Shown here: positions 21,580 through 30,112 of the stretch, piece after piece
How the letters are laid out: each line of letters begins with the position of its first letter
How positions within the stretch are numbered: position 1 is the stretch's first letter
Origin: Xylocopa sonorina
Lineage: Eukaryota > Arthropoda > Insecta > Hymenoptera > Apidae
Length of the DNA: 64,000 bases
Reading direction: 5' to 3'
Assembly: GCF_050948175.1 (NCBI RefSeq)
Contig: NW_027490119.1
Coordinates: 1,054,001-1,118,000, forward strand
The notes under the pieces: generated by a model
Database searches by the model: none
Seen by the model: the letters and a program-made list of their open reading frames with translations, nothing else
Told to the model about the DNA's origin: nothing
Position numbers and translations under genes: made by a program

Positions 21580-24500
21580 ATGATGGCCACACCCGACCCT
21601 AAAAATTCCGGAGGCAAAATAGCCCTCCATTCGGATCTCCGGGTGAGTGCAGGGCCGGGTGAGGTGATCGTGGCGTATGATGGGTCAAGATGGGAGAGAA
21701 ATCCTCGTCCCGTGACCCCGTCCCACGGTATTGGCCCCATAGTCGAGCGGCGGAGCCGTCAAGCTCGGCGGTCGGCGACGGCTGTACTCGGGCAGCGTCG
21801 ACGGGCCGCGACTGGGCGAGACTCCGCCGACGAGGCTTTGGCTAGGGCTCTAGGTATCAGCCTTTGCGCTGTCGAAATCCGGATAACTAGGTGCGACGGA
21901 AGACCCAGGTCAGATCCGGTATCTCTGGCTGGGTCAATAAGAAATAGAGAAAGGAAAAACCAGACTAGGAACGTTAGATCCGCGATTCCCCCCGCGATCG
22001 CGTACCCACCATACCCCATCGCGTCCACGTCCGCAACCGACACAGCTCAAGCTCAAGCGTTGACGTCGACGTCGACGCCCGCGATCGGATTCGCGACCAC
22101 GGGACTTAGGATACTGCAGCTGAACATGCAACACTCAGCTGCAGTCACAGGGCAAGTGACTCAGCTCGTTGCAGAAAAGTACCTAGACGTCCTGCTATTG
22201 CAGGAGCCATACGCTAGGAAACTGAGCACGAGCTATGCTATTTGTGGACTAGGGATCGGTATGAAGGTGGCGGCTGTAAGCTCACAACACCCGTGGGCGG
22301 CAGTCGCCGTTAGCAACCCTCGTATCGAAATGGTATTCATCTCGCAGCTTAGCAATACGCACTGCGTTTATGCGGAAGTGCTGGCGCCCGGCATCTCGGT
22401 ATACGTCGTATCGTGCTACTTCCAGTACAGCGACGATATCGAGATGCACCTCAGGCACCTCGAGACGGTGTTTCATAATCTGAGGGGGAAGAGATTGTTA
22501 GTTTCGGTAGATGCCAACGCCCGGTCGTCACTCTGGGGGCCGCAGAGTACAGACGATAGGGGAGCAAAGTTCGAGGAGCTCATACGGGCGTTTGGCATGG
22601 AAGTTGTGAACGATATTCGTCAGCTACCTACCTACTGGTCGACCAGTAGAGGCTCGTCATACATCGACGTTACTCTGGCATCGCCAACCATGCTCCCACT
22701 CATCGGGGGCTGGAGGGTACGGAGAGATTGGGTGACCAGCGATCACAACGCAATTAACATCCGGCTGAGGGTCCCGAGCATTGTAGCGGTGGATCAGGGA
22801 GGAGCAAGCACTCGGTTCGACGTCAATCGAGCCGATTGGGAGCTCTTCACTGAAAGCCTGGCCGATCAATCTAGATCGAGGCTCGAGACAGTAAGGCTGG
22901 AGTCTGCGGAAGATGTAGATAGGTTGGCGGAGACGCTAACGGGAGTCATCACTGATTCCTGTGCCGCGTCAATGCCTTACAAAAGACAACTTAGAAAGTC
23001 CAACCCGTGGTGGACGAAAGAACTTTCAGATATGAAAAGATCTGAGCACAGTCTGAGACGTGTGGCTCAGAAGGAACGAGACGAAACCGCTCGCCAAGAA
23101 AAATGGTTAAAGTACCGCTCCTCTTTGCGGGAATATAACAATAAGGTGAAGCGGACGAAACTCGAAAGCTGGCGACGCTTTGTAACGTCGAACGGGAACT
23201 CGGGGCCCTGGAGTACCGTCTATAAGCTCCAGGCGAATAAACTCCGAGTTGAGAGAGTCCTTAGTACTCTCCGGCGTGGTAGAGACAACACATATGATAG
23301 CCGCGAGACAGCCAGCTTACTCCTGAGTACGCACGTCCCCGAGGACCGGGAAGAAGAAGACACGCCGGAGCAGCGTGAGATTAGGGAAAGCGCACACTTC
23401 GCGCCTGACACTCCTGATGCCTCCTGCTTCACGGAAGCGGAGGTAGTGAGTGCAGTAAAGACTTTCAAAAATAGAAAGGCACCGGGGCCGGACCACATAG
23501 AGGTCCAGGCGCTGAAGGCCACCGTAGGTATAATTCCCGGTCAGATGACAAGAATATTTAACGGATGCCTTCAATGGGGCGTCTTCCCCTCGATCTGGAA
23601 GGAGGGCTCTCTCAGAGTCCTCTTGAAGGAAGGGAAAGACGAGAAGAATCCGAAGTCCTACAGACCGATCTGTCTCCTCTCAGTAGTAGGGAAACTCCTC
23701 GAGAAGCTCCTAAAAAAGCGTCTCTACCAGACGTCGTTAGCCCCTGGGATGGTCTCCGACCGACAGTTCGGGTTCACGCCCGGAAGGTCGGCGGAAGACG
23801 CGGTCGTGGAGATGCGCCGCATGGTCGATGCTTCCGAGCATCGATACGCTGTGGCGCTTCTCTTCGACATCTCTGAAGCCTTCGACAATGTCTGGTGGCC
23901 CCTAGTCTTAGAGTCGATGAAAGAAAGAGGCTGCCCTCGGAACGTTTTCGAAGTAATGAAAAGTTACTTCGACGGCCGACGGGTTAGACTCTCAATAGGA
24001 TCTGTACAGGTTTCCAAGCGGGCGACGAGAGGGTGTCCGCAAGACTCCGTTCTCGGTCCCGCCTGCTGGAACCTTATGTTTGACAATCTCCTGCGGTCAC
24101 TCCAGACCACAGTCGAGAATAGGTTCATAGCTTACGCGGACGATCTCCTAGTCCTTGTAAGCGGAAATAGTAGAAGAGAATTGGAGATAAATGGTCAACA
24201 AGTTGTTGACCAGATTCTCCTTTGGTGTAGGCTGGCGAAACTCGAAGTATCGGCCACAAAGACGGAGGCAATTGTCCTCAAGAGTGGTTTGATCGAGAGG
24301 CCAGCGATAGGAAGAAGAGGAGGCACGCGCCCGGACAGAAAACGCAAGGCCGTTCGGTCTTCTAAAGCCGACCTTGCCGCGAGACCGCCGACCATCCGAT
24401 TAGGGAATAATAGTATTAAATTCAAGCACGCGGTACGGTACCTTGGCGTCAACATAGACGCAGATATGGGAGTCAGATCCCATTGTAGATATTTGAGCGA

Positions 24501-25287
24501 CAAGGTCGGATCGCTGTTCAGTAAACTTAGTAGGCTGGCGAGATGTACGTGGGGGCTCCGCTTCAGCTCTCTCGATGGCATATACAGGGGTGCGTTCGTC
24601 TCGACGATGGTGTATGCCTCGGCGGGATGGGCCGACCTGTGCACGGAGAGAGAGTGGAAGGTGCTCAGATCCGCGCAACGTCGCGCCTTGATCGCGATGA
24701 CCGGTGCATACCGCCGGATATCGTGGGAAGGTGCGTGCGTAGTGGCTGGCGCGGCCCCTATAGACATGGTCGTCTAGCAGCATAGGGCCCTCTACAATCT
24801 TCGTAGAGGAAGAGACCCCAGGATAGGGAACACCGTCATCCAAAGTGGATTGGAAGACGGTGAAGAATGCGTTAAAATTGAAGTCATAAACGTGTGGCAA
24901 ACCCGGTGGAAAGATTCCCACAAGGGTCGCACGACGTATGACTTTTTTCAGGATGTTAGAGTAAGACTGGCCGCCGACTGGATTAGGCCAAGTCACTACA
25001 CCACGTAGGTGCTGTCGGGGCATGGCAACTTTATGGCTCGTCTATTGACGTACGCCGTTGTCAATGACTCGACATGTATCTGCGGAGGTGCAGCAGATAC
25101 AGTGGGACACTTCCTACTAGAGTGCCCACTCTTCGAAGCGCAGAGAGAAGCTCTGCGAGACATTATCCCGGCGAGTGAGTGGAGATGGCCGGAGGCGGCA
25201 CCGCACTTGGTGTCGTCGCCAGAGGCCTTCTCTGTGCTCGCCAGCTTCAGCCAGGAAGCGCTCTGGCTGAAGATGTTCATGGAGTAG
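21580..25287 (+). pseudogene. R1-clade endonuclease / reverse transcriptase ORF
   Basis: The frame runs from ATG 21580 to TAG 25285-25287 (1235 codon positions) and is interrupted by TAG at 24775-24777 and TAG at 25006-25008, with no frameshift. Residues 1-174 are a basic, Ala/Arg-rich stretch I do not recognise. The APE-type endonuclease, which nicks target DNA, begins at about residue 175: QLNMQHS, LLLQEPYA, DANARSSLWG and TSDHNAINIRL. RT starts near residue 627 (KAPGPDHI) with FDISEAFDN (762-770) and the catalytic YADD (852-855). The normally PQGS turn reads PQDS. After the second stop comes the CCHC-like domain (CICGGAADTVGHFLLEC). The start is the first ATG in frame and is not otherwise supported; upstream Gag is missing. 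Confidence 0.93.
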
Positions 25288-25693
25288 GCTTGCTCCATCG
25301 TTGGATAGAATACAAAAGTTAAGTCTTCAGAATGGAAATTCCATTCAAACCAGTAGTTGAGGTCTTGCTTTGATCGACAACTCTTCAGTCGATCAAAGCT
25401 CTTTAAATTTCTAAATAAAGGGTCAGAGTGAGCGTGTTCGCGTACACGTAGCGAGTCCGCCTTCCCGAGGTTCCCCGTGGGTGCTCCTGCGGTTAGGATT
25501 CGTCCTCTCCGACGGAGTAGCTGAAGGACTCGCCCGGTGGGAAAGGCGCCCCGGCACATCTGGATTTTTCCATCGCCCGTTTCAGTGAGGTGGGAGTACC
25601 CTGGGAGGTAGAGGCTAGATTACGTCGCGTATACCCGTCTGGGTGAGGAAGCACGCCTGATCACCGTCCTGGTGTAGGGCAGACAATAAATCT
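25288..25693 (+). other. 3' untranslated region of the R1-like element
   Basis: This non-coding 3' region contains a strong hairpin, GCTTTGATCGAC (25367-25378) with GTCGATCAAAGC (25388-25399), 12 perfect pairs and a nine-base loop. Upstream is the near-palindrome AATGGAA-A-TTCCATT (25331-25345). AATAAA occurs at about 25413 and again at the 3' tip (25685). In this class the 3' RNA is bound by the element's own RT, so the hairpin is a plausible recognition site, though this is inference. Confidence 0.75.
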
Positions 25694-25705
25694 TGACATT
25701 GGGAT
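25694..25705. other. 12-bp target-site duplication, right copy
   Basis: Perfect second copy of TGACATTGGGAT (first at 19766-19777). It follows the 3' end of the R1-like element and belongs to the gypsy RT coding sequence. Confidence 0.93.
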
Positions 25706-26489
25706 TTGATGGAATCCACTTGCTAAATCAAAGGTATTGAAGTACTTTGCGCTTCCTAACTTATCTAGTATCTCCGTTATACACGGGAGCGGGTACGCAT
25801 CGGCGATGGATTTTTCGTTCAGGCTTCGATAGTCTATTACAACTCTCCATCTTTTATTTCCTAAAGAATCCGGTTTCTTGGGTACAACCCAGAGCGGTGA
25901 ATTATATGGAAATTTTGACGGTTTAATAATTTCCTTTTCCAGTAATTGATCTATTTGACGTTGTATTTCTTCCTTGTGTATCGGCGGGAAGCGGTATTGT
26001 TTCACGTTTATTGGCTGATCATTTATCGTTGGAATACGGTGCTCGGTTACATTGGTAAATCCTAATTTATCGCCTGGGAGATGGAATAAATCTTGATTGT
26101 TAGAAATCAGTTTGTATATATTATTTCTTTCTTCGCTGTTTAGATGATCTAGACGGAGTGACGCGACTATTTCGTCGAATCGGCTTTGAGGTTGCGTTAC
26201 ATTTTGAGTGGCGCGCGGAGTGTCGCGTTTCAAGTGTCGTTCGCTATCGCTTTTGAGAAGAGATTTATTTTGTGTATCTTTCGCGCGGATGTTTAAGTTA
26301 CGTTGCGTACCTTCGATGGCACTTGAAAAAATTTTTGTGGATTTTCTGAGGTTGTTATTGGAAGATTTATCATGTTTGGAAACTTTGTGTTGAATATCGC
26401 GTGACGATGGTAAGAGATTTTCGTTGGAATTCGTAGAATTTGTAGTGGATTTTGAAACAATGTTAGTATAAGATACAGTGGGATTTGGG

Positions 26490-26750
26490 AATACTCGTTT
26501 TAGAGTGGATACAGTGGATTTGGAATTAGACGAGTTAGTACGCATGCTTGAGACAGTGGATTTAGTATTAATTGGATTAGTAGGCATGCTGGAAACAGTG
26601 GATTTAGTATTAGTAGAATTAGTACGCATGCTTGAAACAGTGGATTTAGTATTCATTTTTGTATTAGAAACAGTGGATTTAGTATTGATTTTTGTATTAG
26701 AAACAGTGGATTTAGTATTGATTTTTGTATTAGAAACAGTGGATTTAGAA
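26490..26750. repeat. Tandem repeat coding the protease-RT linker
   Basis: Near-exact 33-bp units containing GAAACAGTGGATTTAGTATT lie at about 26640-26750, and longer 42-54-bp variants with ACGCATGCT or GGCATGCT at 26490-26640. All unit lengths are multiples of three, so the pol frame is preserved. They encode repeats around the core KSTVS. Confidence 0.88.
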
Positions 26751-27408
26751 GTATTCGTAAATAACGAATATAACGCTGGTTCGCGTTTCAGCGATTCGAG
26801 AACGGGAAGCGGGTCCAGATGAATTCTGGGCACCGTGATTTCGATCTCGGTATCGGTCGCATTAATTATGCTTGCTATCGCATGGCCGTTTCGCACTTTA
26901 ACGATAGCATGACCGAAATATACTCCCTTCGCGATCTGTGTTCGGGGGATTATTCCTTCGCCTACGCCTGAATTAATTATTCCGACGCGTATGCTCGAGT
27001 TAGTCCGCGGAGGAAGTATTATTTTATTTAAAACGTCTTCGCGACGTGCAAATAGGATCCTATTCCCGTGCCACAGGATATATTTATTTCTAAAAGATAT
27101 ATCCGCTTCTGCACAAAACCCGGATCCCATGATCCCGGCGGATTTAATTGGGAAGTCGGAACTGACAACATTAAACGGAACGTCACGAGAAAATATCGGT
27201 AACGTAACCGTCCCTAAGGTGGCTACGGTTCCCTGAGTTACACCGGTAATAGTTAGGCGTTCTCCAGTGTTAATTAGAGTTTTAGGTTTTAGCGCGTTTT
27301 CCTTGATCACGTTGATCTCGGCTCCGGTGTCGATCATCATTACTACGGGTTCAATTAACGCGTTAGAATTTATGACAACCGTGGGGACGCTAGTTTTACC
27401 CGTTATGT

Positions 27409-28705
27409 TTACTGCTGCTCTTCTATTATCGAGATTGACTCGTCGTTCGTTAAGGCGGGAACTCGGCGATCGTAGCCGGCCTCGCGTACCGTCTCGCGGC
27501 GGGTCGGGAGGCCGTTCGCGTTTCCCGGATTCGGGCGCGAAACGTTATTTCCGACATTATTAAATTGTCGCTTTCGACATTCGTCTATGCTATGTCCCAG
27601 GTTTCGGCAGTACCTACAAACGAGATCCCGTCAATCGGGCGGTGCGTACTGACCGCGCGGAGGTCCCGTTACAGGCGGTCGTTCCTGTCGAGGATACCTC
27701 GGGGTTTCTTCCCGTGGTTACGTGACTGCGGTCTATGATTTGCGTACCTGCAATTGCGGGTGACATGACCGCGACTATTACAACGAGCGCAAACCGTTTC
27801 TTGCCGGCGCTCGAAGTGAAAATTTTCTGTACGGGGACGCGACGAGGAGAGTCTCTCTTTGTCTAATTCGTGTCGCCTGTACAACTCCTTAGCGTGAGCG
27901 AACGCGTCCGCGTATGTTTCGTACAATCGCGTGTTCATCGAATGTCGAATTTCCGGGATAAGCTCGTCGCAAAAACACCTAAGCGTAAACGCGTCTATTC
28001 CGGAACGTGAATTTACTAATTCGGCGGAATCGAACCGTTCGCAGTCGATTGCTGCGTTACGTAGGTCTTTAATTCTACCTATGAAATCGAGGATATGTTC
28101 TCCTGGGCGCATGAAAGTATTAGTTAGTTCGCCCCTGTAATGGTCGGTTGACTTTGTATTTCCGAATGCGGCTCGTAGAATATCGGTCAGTTGTCCGACC
28201 GAAGAGCATTGCTCGTCCTCTACGGCCAGGTATGCACAGCCGCGTAAACGATTGACAATGAGTTTGGTGAACGAGGGTTCTCCTTCGGGCGAAATCAACT
28301 CCCTTGCCCGTTTACAGGCCCGCACGAACTGTAATATTGGCAAGTTTTTGCCATCGAATATAGGGATGCTATCTATTGCTTCGCGAAAAATAAACCTATC
28401 TGTTTGAGAGTTTGGTGAATCGGACCCTGAGCTACGTGTCGGTTGCAGGTGCGGAGTTCCGAAAGAGATAGTGTCGGCGTTTGCGGATTGTGCCGCGCGT
28501 AAGGATTCCAATTCCCAACGCATGAAATCTATTTGACGATTTGAGCGATCGCTTGTTCTTTATCCGTATTATCGTTTGAAGGTCCGGCGACGTCGATTGC
28601 GAGAGCATCGTGAGAATCTAACGTTCGGTGAGTATCGGATTCGGTTGCGGCGGCGTCCTATTGTACCTGAAGCCGCGTTCGCTTTGTCGGCGTGCGCGTC
28701 GCCAT
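27409..28705 (-). pseudogene. gag: Gypsy gag (capsid and nucleocapsid), broken
   Basis: Gag packages the element RNA into virus-like particles. The likely start is the ATG at 28705. A TAG (28658-28660) interrupts codon 16, and a one-base frameshift near 28530 leads into the longest open piece (28523-27669, 284 codons). That piece has the capsid-like region (FDGKNLPILQFVRACKRA) and a CCHC knuckle CARCNSRGHVTRNC. A second frameshift falls near 27700-27720, and TGA 27631-27633 interrupts the frame just before a second knuckle, CRYCRNLGHSIDEC. The natural stop is TAA 27409-27411, inside the overlap with pol. Two knuckles with spacing C-X2-C-X4-H-X4-C are typical of gypsy nucleocapsids. Confidence 0.9.
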
Positions 28706-28780
28706 GGCTGTTCGTACACTTATTCAGCAGAATTTCCGATAAGTTATACGCGAATATCCCACCGCTGTCACCAGAAATTA
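28706..28780 (-). other. Gypsy leader with primer-binding site
   Basis: Seven bases after the 5' LTR end, the minus strand reads TGGTGACAGCGG (from 28773 down). The leading TGG is complementary to the CCA end of a tRNA, as expected for the minus-strand primer-binding site. I cannot assign the tRNA with confidence. The rest is a short leader before the gag ATG at 28705. Confidence 0.6.
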
Positions 28781-28782
28781 TG

Positions 28783-29181
28783 TCACGTCCTGGCGAACAA
28801 ATTATTCGTATCCCAGGAGGCTGAATGACACAAGCATTTTTGTCGAGAATTCGGTCCGGTATAAAACGCGTATGACCGGGTTCGTCGATTCTGGCAAGAC
28901 GCGGGCACCGTAAACAATCGCGAACGCGTGTAAGGAAGGATTTTACTTACCTTTCGCTGATTTCCCTCTTCTGCTTTCAGATGTGGCGATAGTCGAGGGT
29001 CGTTCTCGGGGGAGGAGTCGGCGTACGGCTGGCTGAAATCGGCGTTGTGACGGTGGAGCTGCGATGAATGTCGCCGTCCGTCGATGAACGAAGAATTCTG
29101 GCGTTTCACCAACGTATTCCGCACGAGATAATGGATTAAATTCTTCCTCCCGGCGCGAAGAGTTCGTTTATAAACACTCAA
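28783..29181 (-). CDS. Unrecognised 132-codon ORF inside the 5' LTR
   Basis: Counterpart of the ORF at 15227-15625, the same length and open throughout, with a few substitutions. It ends five bases from the LTR boundary. No family is recognised. It may be a chance ORF. Confidence 0.15.
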   Translation of the reverse strand: MSVYKRTLRAGRKNLIHYLVRNTLVKRQNSSFIDGRRHSSQLHRHNADFSQPYADSSPENDPRLSPHLKAEEGNQRKVSKILPYTRSRLFTVPASCQNRRTRSYAFYTGPNSRQKCLCHSASWDTNNLFART

Positions 29182-29716
29182 GTTGTTACGAACTTGGAAG
29201 AATTTGTATTAAAATATAATTGAATATAGAAATGGAGTTGGAATGAACTAGAACTTGATGTGGTAGAAAAATAATAAGGTATATTCTAAATCAAAGAGTA
29301 CAAGAACAATTATTTCTAAGTATTAAGACTAGGTTAACTATGAATTAGGAATTAGAACAAGGACTTTAGAACTAGGAACCTCATCGAGGCTGCGCGACGG
29401 CCCTAAGGCGCGACTTGGAAGAGACTTGGAATTGCAAGTGCCCGAAGGCGAGATAGAACTGTACCGTACTGACGGTACTGACTGACTGTGTCTCCTAAGA
29501 TGCGTCTGCGACCTCCTCAACTCTCGGAGCGCTTCGGTCGCGTGCGAACGTAGGTGGGAGTATGTGGACGCCCGAGTGGGGTCTCGGCGTTGCGTGGTGG
29601 GGTTAGCGGCGCGTGCCGCTGAGGCGGTCGCGATCTCGCGCGTCGCGGCTTATTTAATTAGCGCTCTTATGATTATAGAGATACAAGTATGAAATTAGAA
29701 TCTCGTAGAGGTTGAT

Positions 29717-30112
29717 TCACCTGGTACGTCCCTGGAGTGAGCGAGAGGGCGAGTTTCCCTGCAGGTAAGAGTGAGACAGTGGATGGCACCTTGAGTGGGA
29801 GCGAGACAGCGCACATGGTCCTTGGTGCGAGCGAGATGACGCAGGAGGTCCTCGGTGCGAGTGAGACAGAATGTGTTGCCCTTGGAGCGAGGGAGAAGGC
29901 GAACACATTTGCGGGTGCGAGTGAGACGGAGGGTAGGTCCCTTGGAGTGAGAGAGACGGCGAGCACCTCTGCGGGTGCGAGTGAGACGGAGGGTATGTCC
30001 CCTGGAGTCGGAGAGACGGCGAGTTGGGCCAGGGTATTGCAGGTGGTGCAGGCGCGTGAGGGTGGTTGCCGTGGTGCGTTGAGAGGGTGGCAGGCGGCAC
30101 GCCTGACGTCAC
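29717..30112 (-). CDS. LTR-encoded Ser/His/Pro-rich repeat frame (5' LTR copy)
   Basis: This 131-codon frame is the 5' LTR equivalent of the tail that the 3' LTR adds to Pol. It reads TSGVPPATLSTHH and then repeats of the type SHSHPQRCSPSLSLQG, ending QGRTR before a stop near the deletion junction. In this LTR it has no attached integrase. Repeat units differ from those in the other LTR but the frame stays open, because the units are multiples of three. It is not expected to be a separate gene. Confidence 0.35.
   Translation of the reverse strand: MTSGVPPATLSTHHGNHPHAPAPPAIPWPNSPSLRLQGTYPPSHSHPQRCSPSLSLQGTYPPSHSHPQMCSPSPSLQGQHILSHSHRGPPASSRSHQGPCALSRSHSRCHPLSHSYLQGNSPSRSLQGRTR
29730..30030. 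repeat. 60-bp minisatellite within the 5' LTR
   Basis: Units of about 60 bp on the same plan as 16380-16680. One segment (about 29845-29915, with GAGGTCCTCGGTGCGAGTGA) is not found in the other LTR, and one of that LTR's segments (near 16650) is missing here. The two arrays have changed independently since insertion. Confidence 0.85.

Larger units (their letters stand above)
19778..25693 (+). mobile_element. R1-clade non-LTR retrotransposon nested in gypsy pol
   Basis: A 5916-bp plus-strand element bounded by the 12-bp duplication. It has a 1.8-kb leader rich in stem-loops, one long endonuclease-RT ORF (21580-25287, two stops) and a 406-bp 3' region ending near ACAATAAATCT without a long poly(A). 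The endonuclease (APE-type) and RT motifs, plus the C-terminal CCHC-like domain, are of the R1 clade (R1, TRAS, SART, Waldo). I could not find the ORF1/Gag with CCHC knuckles that R1-clade elements normally have upstream. The element appears complete at both ends, so it is not the usual 5'-truncated copy. Its GC content contrasts with the AT-rich satellite. Confidence 0.92.
25694..27544 (-). pseudogene. pol: Gypsy pol: protease, repeat linker and first half of RT
   Basis: The frame is open from 27544 (after a TAA at 27545-27547) and overlaps the end of gag by 136 nt in the -1 frame. This is the usual gypsy arrangement, in which Pol is made by ribosomal frameshifting. I see no classical slippery heptamer in the overlap. 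The first Met is at 27340. The aspartic protease active site is DTGAE right after it. Residues of about 200-290 are a Ser/Thr/Asn/Lys-rich repeat linker (units with NTKINTKSTVS). RT begins near residue 433 (EHRIPTIND) with WRVVIDYRSLN and motif A FDLASGFHQI (Asp about 538). The frame then hits the R1-like element. Apart from the insertion this section has no stop. Confidence 0.93.

Noticed and set aside
24195..25023. Antisense ORFs of 190 and 207 codons over the R1-like RT
   Set aside because: They are shadows of the real plus-strand frame in GC-rich sequence and have no motifs.
25661..25693. Last 11 codons of the open frame that contains gypsy protease/RT
   Set aside because: They are read from the 3' end of the nested element and do not belong to the gypsy protein.
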